From positions 1 to 34,009 of the forward strand of contig JAFMJN010000004.1 in NCBI GenBank assembly GCA_017853435.1: DNA of 34,009 bases. The letters run 5' to 3'. The notes under the pieces were generated by a model, which did not search any database, was not told the DNA's origin, and saw only the letters and a list, made by a program, of their open reading frames with translations. Positions 17,148 to 27,700 of this stretch are shown here, piece by piece (positions within the stretch are counted from its first letter, which is position 1; every line of letters starts with the position of its first letter). Source of the stretch: Planctomycetota bacterium. GTDB taxonomy: Bacteria; Planctomycetota; GCA-002687715; CAIWVZ01. The position numbers were made by a program, and so were the translations under genes.

Positions 17148-18598
17148 CCCGTCCGTCGGACACGCTCGCCGCGGCGCTCGCCCCGGTCGCCGCCGAAGCA
17201 CGCCGTCTCGCCCGACGTCGTCTGCGCAACGCGGTCACCGTGACCGTCGCCCGCAAGCTCGCGGCGCCCGCGGTATTCGGCGGACTCCTGTGGGTCACGT
17301 TCGGCGCGGGTCCCGGCCCGACTCCGATCCCCGCGTGGGTGTTGCCGATCGTCATCGCGCTCCTTCCCGTCGCGCTCGGTGCGGCGGCGGCGTCCCGAAT
17401 CGGCACACCGACGCTCTACGGTGCGGCACGCGCCCTCGACGCCCGCGCGGGTTCGCACGATCTCGCATCGACGGCGGTGGAATTCGCCGACGAAACCGAC
17501 GGCTTCCGCGCTTTGGCCGTGGAAGACGGACTCGCGCGCCTGCGCGCGCACGTCGCCCTCGAACGCGAGACACCGCTCGAACCGTTCCCGTGGACGCGTT
17601 GGGCGGGCGCCGTCGCGTTCTCCGCGTTGCTCGCGTGGCTCCCTCCGCTCGGCGGACGCGACGTGCCGACCTCGACGCCTCCGGAAGCCGACGGAAAGAA
17701 CGACGCCGCACGGACGACGCCGACGTCGGCCTCGCGTCCCGCCGCACCGCGTCCGACGCCCGCCTCGAAGCCCGCGGATGCGGGCAAAGAATCACGCGCG
17801 ATGGCCTCCGTGAAAAAAGCGGGGGGCGAAGGGGGTGCGGGCGCGGGGGCATCGGGTGCGGGCGGAGGTTCGAAGGGCGACGAAGCCGCGGGCGCCGGAA
17901 AAGCGGGCACGACCGCGAAGGCGTCGAAGGCCGCGTCCGCCGCGGGTGCGGGCGGAAGCGGAGCGACGGGCGGCGCGGGCGGTGAATCGCCGCCGAAGGC
18001 CGAACCCAAGCGCACGCCGAAGGCACCGCCGAAGCCGCAACCCGAAGCCGCGAAGAAGCCCGAAGACGACGGCGGTGCGTCGGGCGGCGCCGCGCGCGCC
18101 GGAGGTCGCGCCGCACCGTCGGCCGAACGTCCACGCGAAGGCGAGACGCCGGATCGACCGGGCGGCGACGACGACGCTCCCGACGAAGACGTCGACGACG
18201 ACAAGGAAAAGAGTGAACAACGCGGCGGCGTCTCTCCGCTGCGCAAGGATCGTCCCACCCCACCGGCGCGCGAGCTCTCGATCTCGGGAGACGGTCCGCC
18301 GAACGACGGACGCGGCGGTCCCACCCCGCCGAAAAAATCCCGCGGAACCGCGGCCCTCACGCTCGGCGTGCCGCTCCCGGACGCGGTGCGCGGGCGACCG
18401 AACCCCGGCACCGCGAAGACCAGCATCGGCCCGACGGCCCCCCGCACCGAACCCGGCACCCCCGGTCCCGCGGAAGCCGCGGGCACCGTCCCCGCACCGA
18501 CCCCGCAATCCGCCTTGAAGCCCCTCGGCTCGCTCGCCGACGCCGTCAAGCGTCATCTCGACTCCCTCCGCGCGCTTCCGCAAAAAGGACAACCATGA
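17144..18598 (+). CDS. Membrane protein with long low-complexity Ala/Gly/Lys/Pro-rich tail (DUF4175-like position, function unknown)
   Basis: ATGA overlap with the upstream gene (17144-17147). Hydrophobic segments WVLPIVIALLPVALGAAAA and AGAVAFSALLAWLPPLGG, then a ~300-aa disordered tail. Confidence 0.75.
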   Translation: MTRPSDTLAAALAPVAAEARRLARRRLRNAVTVTVARKLAAPAVFGGLLWVTFGAGPGPTPIPAWVLPIVIALLPVALGAAAASRIGTPTLYGAARALDARAGSHDLASTAVEFADETDGFRALAVEDGLARLRAHVALERETPLEPFPWTRWAGAVAFSALLAWLPPLGGRDVPTSTPPEADGKNDAARTTPTSASRPAAPRPTPASKPADAGKESRAMASVKKAGGEGGAGAGASGAGGGSKGDEAAGAGKAGTTAKASKAASAAGAGGSGATGGAGGESPPKAEPKRTPKAPPKPQPEAAKKPEDDGGASGGAARAGGRAAPSAERPREGETPDRPGGDDDAPDEDVDDDKEKSEQRGGVSPLRKDRPTPPARELSISGDGPPNDGRGGPTPPKKSRGTAALTLGVPLPDAVRGRPNPGTAKTSIGPTAPRTEPGTPGPAEAAGTVPAPTPQSALKPLGSLADAVKRHLDSLRALPQKGQP

Positions 18599-19590
18599 CT
18601 TCCGCCTCGGACGCCCGTACCGCCGCCACGCAGTTCCGCGAGTCCTACGCACGCATCAAGGATGCCGTGCAATCGGTGATCGTCGGACAGGATGAAACGC
18701 TCCACGGCACGCTGACGGCCCTCTTCGCGGGCGGCCACGCGCTCCTCGAAGGCGTCCCCGGGATCGGCAAGACGGCGCTCGTCAAGGCGCTCGGATCCGC
18801 GCTCGATCTGTCGATGTCGCGCATCCAGTTCACGCCCGACCTCATGCCGACCGACGTGGTCGGCACGATGGTGCTCGACGACGAAGGCGGACGCCGAACG
18901 CTCCGCCATCAAAAAGGACCGATCCACGCGAATCTCGTGCTCGCCGACGAAATCAATCGCGCGACGCCGAAGACGCAGGCCGCACTTCTCGAAGCGATGC
19001 AGGAACTGCAGGTGACGACGGGCGGTGAAACGCGTCCGCTGCCGAAGCCGTTCGCCGTGCTCGCGACCCAGAATCCCGTCGAACAGGAAGGCACGTATCC
19101 GTTGCCCGAAGCGCAGCTCGATCGCTTCCTCTTCAAGCTCGTCGTCGGATACCCGCGCGAAGAGGAATACGACGCCATCCTGAATCGCACGACGGGCACG
19201 GCGCTTCCGACGGTGCCGAAGGTCGCCGACATCGCGACGCTTCTCGCGATGCGCGACACGGTCCGCGAAATCCCCGTTCCGGACGCCGCGCGCAAGGCGG
19301 CCATCCGTCTCGTGATGGCGACGCAACCGGGCAGCCCGTACGCCGGCCCGCTCGTCAATCGTCACGTCGCGCTCGGCGCTTCGCCGCGCGGCGCCCAAGC
19401 GCTCGTCCTCGCCGCGAAGGTCACGGCGTTGCGCGACGGCCGCCACGCGGCGTCGACGGACGACGTGCTCGCATGGGCGAAGCCCGCCCTGCGGCACCGC
19501 GTCCTTCTCCGCTTCTCGGCCGCCGCCGAAGGCGTTACTCCCGACGTCGCCGTCGAAGAAGCGATCGCTTCCGTCTCCGCGCTCCGCTGA
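18595..19590 (+). CDS. MoxR-family AAA+ ATPase
   Basis: GGHALLEGVPGIGKTALVKALG (Walker A), ILPDLMPTDVVG-like QFTPDLMPTDVVGTMVLDDE, LVLADEINRATPKTQAALLEAMQE, LATQNPVEQEGTYPLPEAQLDRFLFKL. ATGA overlap at 18595. Confidence 0.96.
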   Translation: MTSASDARTAATQFRESYARIKDAVQSVIVGQDETLHGTLTALFAGGHALLEGVPGIGKTALVKALGSALDLSMSRIQFTPDLMPTDVVGTMVLDDEGGRRTLRHQKGPIHANLVLADEINRATPKTQAALLEAMQELQVTTGGETRPLPKPFAVLATQNPVEQEGTYPLPEAQLDRFLFKLVVGYPREEEYDAILNRTTGTALPTVPKVADIATLLAMRDTVREIPVPDAARKAAIRLVMATQPGSPYAGPLVNRHVALGASPRGAQALVLAAKVTALRDGRHAASTDDVLAWAKPALRHRVLLRFSAAAEGVTPDVAVEEAIASVSALR

Positions 19591-19595
19591 CTTTC

Positions 19596-20495
19596 GTGGA
19601 CACCGTCGCCGACACGTTTCCGCCCGCGTTCCTCGCGGCCCTCGACCAACTCCGCCTGCGCGCCCGCTCGGTGCCCGCGGGCGGACGCTTCGCGTCCCAG
19701 CGTGCGCGATCCAAAGGCGCGGGCATCGAATTCGCGGACGTCCGCCCCTACGTTCCCGGTGACGACCTCCGTGCGCTCGACGGCGCCGCGTGGCTGCGAC
19801 TCGACCGTCTGTTCACGCGTCTCTTCGTTCAGGAAGAAGACCTCCCCGTCCACATCCTCGTCGATCGCTCGTCGAGTCTCGGACTCGTGGCCGCCGAAGA
19901 CGGCATGACCAAGCGTCGCGCCGCGCTGCAGGTGGCGGCGGCGCTCGCGTGGATTTCGTTGAAGCGGCTCGACCGCGTCACGGTGCGCGGGTTTTCGGGA
20001 GGCGTGGCGGCGCCGTTGCCGTCGGTGAACGGACCGTCGGCGTTTCCGCGACTGCTCGATCAACTGGTCGCGCTCCCCGACGGTGGAGAAACGGACGTAC
20101 GCGGCGCGTGCGCGGATCTCGCGGCACGCGGCGGACGCCGCGGACTCTGCATCCTCGTCTCGGACTTCCTCGATCCGCGCGGGATCGACGCCGTCGCCGA
20201 CGGTCTCGCGCTGTTGAAGCACAAGACCGCCCTGATCCGACTCGTACGTCCCGGTGAAGAGCGACCGGACCTTCGCGGGGACCTCGACCTCGAAGACGTC
20301 GAAAGCGGCGCACGGCTCGGCGTCGACGCCGACCCGGGATTCGCCGACCGCTACGAAGCGGCGTGGCGCGCGTACGGAGACGGGCTCGCGACCGTCGCTG
20401 CCCGTTACGGCGCGGTGCTGCACACCGTGAACCTCGGGACCCCCGTCCCCGAATCGCTCGCAGGGCTCTTCGCCCACGGAGCCTTCCCCGGATGA
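19596..20495 (+). CDS. DUF58 domain-containing protein
   Basis: GAGIEFADVRPYVPGDDLRALDGAAWLRLDRLFTRLFVQEEDLPVHILVDRSSSL, the classical DUF58 signature directly downstream of MoxR. GTG start at 19596. Confidence 0.93.
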   Translation: MDTVADTFPPAFLAALDQLRLRARSVPAGGRFASQRARSKGAGIEFADVRPYVPGDDLRALDGAAWLRLDRLFTRLFVQEEDLPVHILVDRSSSLGLVAAEDGMTKRRAALQVAAALAWISLKRLDRVTVRGFSGGVAAPLPSVNGPSAFPRLLDQLVALPDGGETDVRGACADLAARGGRRGLCILVSDFLDPRGIDAVADGLALLKHKTALIRLVRPGEERPDLRGDLDLEDVESGARLGVDADPGFADRYEAAWRAYGDGLATVAARYGAVLHTVNLGTPVPESLAGLFAHGAFPG

Positions 20496-21718
20496 ACTGG
20501 CTCGGTCTTTCACCCGCGGCTCTCGCGTTCGGTTTCGGCGGCGCCGTTGTCGGACTCGGTCTCCTCCACCTGTTGCGCGTCCGCCCGCGGCGGGTGAAGG
20601 TGGAATCGCTCCTGTTCGCGCGCGCCGCCGCGCCGACTCCGAAGCCTGTCGCTCTCTTCGGACGTCCCGCACGTTGGTGGGCCTTCCTCCTCGGCGCGTT
20701 GATTCTCGCGTTGATCGTCGCGGGCGCCGGCGACCCTCTCGTCGTGGGCGACGGCCCGTCGCGTCTCATCCTCGACGCAGGCGCGGGCGAAGCGGCGAAC
20801 ACGCTCGCCGAAGCCGGAGTCGGGCCGCGCGGCGGTAGGCTCGCCGTACCGGGCGGCCTCGGAGCCCGCGGACGCGACCTCGTCCTCGCGACGTCGCGCC
20901 CCGGCGATCCCGACTCTCCCCTCCTCGCGACGAACGCGTCGAATCCGCCCGTGACCCCGATCCCTTACGTCGTCGCGATCGCCGACGCCGTCCCGGAATC
21001 CGTCGTCATGATCGCGACCGCGGAATCGACGGGAACGGATGCCGCGGCGGTGAAGGTCGTCGCGGCTCCGCGCGACGCCGTGGTCGCGGGGCCCGCGTTG
21101 CTGATCGACCCGGGTGTCGATCCTGCGGAACGCCGTGCGGTTCCCACGTCGGATTGTCCGCTGCCTCTCGCGCTCCGCGACCGTCGAGGGAAGAACCTCA
21201 CGGCCCTCGCACCGCTTCCGAAGGATGCCGTCGCTTGGGTGATCGACGCGTCGACGGGTGCCCCGCTCGTCGCCTCGTGGAACACTCCCGAAGGCGCGCG
21301 CGTCGCCTGCGTCGCCTGGCTCCTCGCGCCGCTCGGACATCGCGACGTTCCGATTCTCGTCGCGGGAGCGCTGCGTCTCCTCGCGGGCGCCGAGATTCCG
21401 ACCACCGCCGTCGCGGGCGTTCCTTTCGCGCTGCCCGCGCTGCCGGGCGCGACACTTGCGTGCGTCGGTCCGGATTCCTTCGCGGCCGCCACGGCGGAAG
21501 GTCGCCGTCTCGCCACCTTCATGAAGGCGGGAACCTACACGCTCGAAGGATGGTTCGGCCGACGGACGCTCACCGTCTCCGCGGCACCGTCCTCCGCGCC
21601 GAATCCCCCGCCCGAACGCCTTCCCGATCCGTGGAGATTGGGAACCGCACTGCTCGTCGTCGCCGTCGCCGTCGCCGGGCTCGAAGCCTGGTGGCATCAC
21701 CGCGGGAGAACTCCGTGA
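20492..21718 (+). CDS. BatA-like aerotolerance-type membrane protein (degenerate VWA region)
   Basis: MNWLGLSPAALAFGFGGAVVGLGLLHLLRVRPRRVKVESLLFARAA...RPARWWAFLLGALILALIVAGAGDPLV (BatA N-terminal pattern). ATGA overlap at 20492. Confidence 0.82.
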   Translation: MNWLGLSPAALAFGFGGAVVGLGLLHLLRVRPRRVKVESLLFARAAAPTPKPVALFGRPARWWAFLLGALILALIVAGAGDPLVVGDGPSRLILDAGAGEAANTLAEAGVGPRGGRLAVPGGLGARGRDLVLATSRPGDPDSPLLATNASNPPVTPIPYVVAIADAVPESVVMIATAESTGTDAAAVKVVAAPRDAVVAGPALLIDPGVDPAERRAVPTSDCPLPLALRDRRGKNLTALAPLPKDAVAWVIDASTGAPLVASWNTPEGARVACVAWLLAPLGHRDVPILVAGALRLLAGAEIPTTAVAGVPFALPALPGATLACVGPDSFAAATAEGRRLATFMKAGTYTLEGWFGRRTLTVSAAPSSAPNPPPERLPDPWRLGTALLVVAVAVAGLEAWWHHRGRTP

Positions 21719-24700
21719 GTTTCGCTCATCCCGCCGCGCTGCTGCTCCTCGTCACGATCGTCCCCGTCGTGCTCGCTCATCGTCGATCGAAAGCGTCGAC
21801 GTCGCCCGGGCGACGGCGCGTCGCGACGCTTCTCACGTGCGGGGCGATCGTCGCGCTGACGTTCGCAGCCGCGGATCCGCGGATCGTCGGCACACCGTCC
21901 GTGGCGCGCACGGTGATCGTGGCGGGAGCGGCGGATGCCTCCGTCGCCGACACGGTGGCGGCGTGGCGCGACGCGACTCCGTGGTCGGATCCGTGGCGCG
22001 TCCTCCGTGCGGGCGCCGTACCCACGGTCGGGCCCCTCACCGTTTCGGAGATTCCCGCGTCGAGCGGTGAACCGGATCTGTCGCGCGCGATCCTCGCCGC
22101 GGTCGCCCGTGCGCCTGCGGACGGTCCCCTCGAGATCGCCGTGCTCGGAGAGTCGGGCGACACCGGAGCGCCGTTGGCGCCGCTCGCCGAACTCCTCGGG
22201 CGGCGTGGCGCACGTCTGCACGTCCGCACGCGTCCTCCCGTCAAGAGCGACGCGATCCTCGCGGTCGATGCTCCCGGACACGTCCGCATCGCCGAGCCCT
22301 TCGACTGCTTGGTCCGCGTCCGGCTCGCGTCCGCCGCCACGGTGCGCCTCGTCGTCAAAGAAGGCGACCGGGAAGTCGGAGCGGCGACCCACGCGGCGCC
22401 GCAAGGCACCACCACCCTTCCGGTGACCGTCCGCCCGCAAGGCCGTGGGGCGGTCGTCTTCGACGTCGTCGCTTCCGTGAACGACGCGTCGTCTCCCGCG
22501 CTCGCGGAGCGCCTCGGCGTTCTCGTCGACGGCACGATCGACGTCGCCCTCGCATCGGGCGCGGACGCGGCGCACGACGCGCTCGCGGCGACGCTCGGCC
22601 CCGGCTTTTCGGTCCGCACGCTCGACCTCGCGACTCCTCCGACCCGTCGCCCGGACGTCGTGATCCTCGACGACGTGCCCGCGCGCAGTCCGTCGGCGGC
22701 GGTCGTCGACGCCGTGCGCTCCGCGGTCGTCGACGGCGGCACCGGACTCCTCGTCTCCGGCGCGAACGCGAGTTTCGGTCCGGGTGGTTACGCCGACACG
22801 CCGCTCGGCGACCTCCTACCCGTGACGTTCCCGCAGGAAGAAGAGCGGCGCGATCCGTCCGTCGGGCTCGTGATCGTCATCGACACGTCCGGATCCATGT
22901 CGGGTACGCGCATCGATCTCGCGAAGGAAGTGGCGCGACTCGCGATCAAGCGCCTTCTCCCCCACGACAAAGTCGGCATGGTCGAGTTCTACGGATCGCG
23001 ACGTTGGGCGGCACCGCTTCAGACCGCCGCCAACGCCATCGAAATCCAACGCGCGCTCAATCGCCTGCAGGCGGGCGGCGGCACCATCATCTACGAAGCC
23101 CTCGAGGAGTCCTACTACGCGCTTCTCGAAGCCCGCACGCGCTTCCGACACGCCCTTGTGATCACCGACGGCGGCGTCGAATCGGGCCCCTTCGAAGCGC
23201 TCGCGCGCCGCATGGCGGACAGCGGCATCCTCGTTCACACGGTGCTCGTCGGCCCGGGAGGCAACTCTCCGTTCCTTCAAGACCTCTCACGATGGGGACG
23301 CGGACGCTTCTACGCCTGTCCGAATCGCCATCGGCTCCCCGACCTGTCGTTCCGCGAACCCCAAGCCTCTCCGCGTCCCGCCGTCGAATCCGGCGCTCTG
23401 CCCGTCGTGCGCTCGACCGCGTCGGAGACCACCGCGGCGATCGGCGACGCTTCGGTTTCCATCGCGCTCTCGGGTGCGGCCACCCTGCGACCGGGCGCGG
23501 ATCTCCTTTTGGCGGTCAAGAGTGAACGTCCACTATTGGCATCATGGGACCAGGGCCGCGGACGCGCGGCGGCGCTCGCGACCGAACTCCTCGGCCCCGG
23601 GGTCGCTCCGTGGCGCGCCGACCCCACCCATCCGACGCTCTTGATCGATCTCGTCCGTGCCCTTTCGCGCGGCACGACCGCGGAAGCTGCGACGCTTCGC
23701 GTCACGCCCCGTCGCGGTTCCGTGTGGATCGAGGCGGACGGTTTCACGGCGGCCCCCCGCATCGACGCCGGTGCTTTTTCCGAGCGCGCCGTCCCGCGCG
23801 GCGACGGCGGTTTCATCGCCGCGATTCCGGCATCGGAAACGCCCGTCGTCGTCGAAGCCCGCGACGGCGACACGACCGCCCGCGCGGTCGCGCTTCGCCC
23901 GAATCCCCGCGACGGGCGTCTCGACGATGCGGGTCCCGCGTTGTCCGCGCTCGCGACGCTGACGGGCGGCACCACCGACGGACCACTCCCGACCACCATG
24001 CCCGCCCCCGACGCCCCGCGTTCCCGCCGCACTCCCGCGGCCCTCCTCGGCATGACCTTGTTCCTCCTCGCCCTCCTCGTCCGCCGATGGCCCGAGCGCA
24101 TCCGCACGGCGCTGCCCCTCGTGGCGATCTGGCTCGCGATCGGCGGCGACCTCGTCGCGCAGACGCCGACGTCGAAACCGGATCCGGTCGTTCTCGCCCT
24201 CGACCGCGGCGCGCTCACCTCCGATCAGCGCCTCGCGTCCCTCACCGACGACGTCGCGCGCCTCGCGTACTTCGACGCGATGGGCGAGGTCGAACCCGCC
24301 CGCACGCTCGCCGAAAACCTCCTCGCCCGGACCGACCTCGACGACGCCGTCCGCTTCGACGTCGAACTACGACTGGCCTTGCTCGACGGAGCGAAGGCGA
24401 CTCCGCGCGCTACGGCGCGTCTCGCGGGTCTCGACGCCGCGGGCGCCCCGGCGATCCTCCGCCGCGCCCTCGCGGTCGAGCGCACGGGAGACCCGCGCGC
24501 GGCCGCCGACGCATGGGAAAAGGCCGCCGGAGAACTTCCACTCGCGCGCGATCGACGTTTCGCGTGGGCGCGCTTCCTGACGTCGATGCGACGCGCGGGC
24601 GCCCTCGGAGACGTTCGGGACCGCCTCGCCCCGAAGGCGACGGACGACGTTCACGCGCGCCGCACGATGCTGCAGGCGCTGCGGGAAACGGGAGCCGCGG

Positions 24701-27700
24701 ACGCGGCGCTCGCCCTCGCGACGTCCGGCGACGGCGCGCTGTCCGACGAAGCGTTGGCGGTCGCGGTGGAAACCGGCCGCGCGGATCTCGCGATCGCGAC
24801 GGCACGTACGCTCCTCGAGAAGACGCCGAAGGATCTCGCCACGCGAACGCTCCTCGCGCGCACCTTGGCGGAACAACAGGATCGCGCGGCGGCGGATCGC
24901 GTCCTCGGCGAAGGTATCCCGATCGCGACCGACAACGGCACGCTGCTGTTCCTCTTCGCGCGCGCGGATGAATGGAAACTCGAGAGGTCCCGCGACGACG
25001 CGTTGAAGGCGCTCCGTGCCCGCGGCCCCGAAGGCACCCTCGAAGCGGCGTTGGCGGAAAGCCGCACGCTTCTCGAAGCGGGCAAGATCGACGCCGCGAA
25101 AAGCCCCCTCGTCGCGATGGTGACGGAAGTGAAGGACGCTCCTTCGCGGGCGCGCCTCGCGGAAGCTTTCGAAGCGGTGGGTTCGAACACCGAAGCGATC
25201 GCGCTGTGGCGCGAAGCGTGGGACGCCACCAAAGCCGAAGACGCCGGAACCCGCCTCGCGACACTCCTCGAAGCGACGGGAAAACCCGAAGACGCCGAGG
25301 CGGCCGTCGCCCTTTGGAAGACGCTGTGGCAGCGGGCGGGATCCGCCGCGCGTCGCACACAGGCTCAGGAACGCGTGCTCGACGGCGCGGCCCGCAACGG
25401 AACGCTCGCCGACATCGCCCTCGAACTCGAAGACGCGCTCGCGGCCGACGCGACGCCCGATCGCGACATGGTGCTCGACGCCCTGCTCGCGCTCTACGCG
25501 CGCGCGAAGGATTCGGCGGGCGGATTGGCCGCGATCGCCACGTGGGAAGCCCGCACCGGAAAGCGCGTGGACGCCCTCGAACGTCGCGCGATGCTCCACC
25601 AGTTGTGCGACGAACCCGTCGCCCACGAGAAAGTCCTCAAGGAACTGATCGCCGTCGATCCGGCGCGCGAAATCGAATGGCGGCGCATGATCGCGCTGTC
25701 GTTGCTCGATCGCGGCCGCGCCGTGATGGCCCGCGCCGCCGTGACCGATCTTCTCGAGCGCCCCGATCGCACGGAAGAAACGGACGAATTCGCGGCGGGC
25801 ATCCTGCGGTTCATCGGTCGCCCCGAAGAGGCGGCCGCGGCCTACGTCTCCGGGCTTCGCCTCCACCCCGATCGGATCGAAACCTTGCTCCTTCTCGCCG
25901 ATGCGTGGAAGGCGTCGGGATCCACCGAGCGCGGCATCGTCCTCTTCAAGGACATCCTCGCGTTCGACGGACCGGACGACCTCCTCGTGCTCGCGGCGGA
26001 CGGGCTTCTCAACCTCGAAGCGGATTCGAAGGCGCTGCAGGCCGCGACGCGCGCGGTGCAGCGACGCATCGCGACCTATCCCGGACGCGTCCATCTGCTG
26101 CGTGTTCTCCAAGACCTCTTCGAAGCGTTGAAGGACGATGCCGCCCGCCTCAAGGCACTCGAGGAAACGGTCGTGGTCGCGGGCGACCAACGGCCCGCCT
26201 TCGTCCGCGAGCTGGCGGAAGAGAGACTGCGGGCCAACGATCGTCGGGGCGGCGCGGACGTCGCTCGCGAGTTCCTGATGCTCGGAGTGGAAGCGCCTCC
26301 GGCGCTCTTCCTGACGTTGGGCGAAGCGCTTTTGAAGGACGGCGACCGCCGCGGCGCGGAAGCCGCCTTCGCGAAGACGGCCATCGGACTCGACGGCGCG
26401 GCGAACGAGGCGAAGATCGCGAAGCTCTACGAAGATGCGGGGGCGTGGAGCGACGCGGAACGCGTCCGCCGTCGGCAACTTCTGCGCGCGCCCGACGACG
26501 TCGACGCGGCGTTGGCGCTCGCGAAGACGTTGGAGAAGCAGAAGCGCTTCGACGTCGCGGCGCCGCTCTACGTGTCCGTGTGTCTCCGTCGTCTCGAAAA
26601 GGAGACGACCGTCGCGGAGGAATCGGCCGCCTCGGGCGTAGCGGCGGGCAGCGCGCGGGCGATTTCCATCGTCGGACGGTCGCTCCGGGAAGGGGCCGCG
26701 ACGGACGAGATCCTCGCCGCCGTCCTGCGCATGAAACCCGATGCCGCGACCGTCGCACCGATCATCGACCCGCTCGAAGCCGCGACGCGACGCGGGACTC
26801 CGGCCGCGAAGAACGCCGCGTTGCGTCGCCTCGCAACGTTCCTGCACGGCCTCGGTACTCCGGAGGCCACCGGACGGCTCCGTGCGCGTGAAGACGCCAT
26901 GCTCGCGGACTGCGCGAAGAACGCCGCGACCGGGTCGCGTCCGTCGCAGGACACCGCGCTCATTCGCGCCGTCGGCGAAAGCCGTCTCGCGCACGGCGAT
27001 CTCGAAGGCGCGTTCGCGGCGGCCGCGATTCTCAATCCCGCCGCCTTCGATCGTTTCGCGTTCCGTCTGAATCTGATCGCCGGAAAAGATGCCGACGCCG
27101 AAGCGATGCTCGCGCGCGCGACGGACGCCGACCTCGCGTGGGGCGTGGGACTCCTCGCGGCTCTCAAAGGACCGGAGATCGCCCGCGTGCGGCTCGCCGA
27201 CCTCCGCGACGCCGCGGTGCGTCGTCCGATCGCCCTCGCCGACGACTACGTGACTCTCGCGTCCGGGCTCGACCCCACGTTCGATCGGCGGGCCTTCGAG
27301 GAGGCGGGGCTCAAGACGCTGATCGCCGAATGGAAGCCGGGTGTCGCGTCGCTCCAACTCCTGACGTACATGGAATCCCGTCCCGATCTTCCGACCGCGT
27401 TGAAGGCGAGCGCCCTCAAGCTCGTCGCGCAGGACGGGTCGACCGTGGCACGTTCGACGACGACGCGACTCGTCGCCGCGGGGCGCGGGATTCTGCCCGA
27501 TGCCGACTTGGGCCCCGTCGTCGAAAAACTCGTCAAGGAAGCGACGTCTCCCTACCTCGCCGCGGACCGCTTGAAGGACGTCGGGTTGGTCGACGCCGCA
27601 CGTCGTGAATCGCTCCTCGACGAGACGCTCAGAAAGTTCCGCAACAACGACGCGAACCAGATCCCCCTCGCGCTGCTCTCCGAATCGCGGCGGCCGCTGC

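Noticed and set aside
14376-17201. 941-codon minus-strand ORF opposite the thioredoxin-like gene
   Set aside because: Crosses gene boundaries and lacks domains; the plus-strand reading has a signal peptide, CPPC and operon overlaps.
17820-17990. Apparent tandem repeat of GGGTGCGGGCG-like units
   Set aside because: Irregular spacing and in-frame Gly/Ala-rich coding. Explained by low-complexity protein rather than a DNA repeat element.
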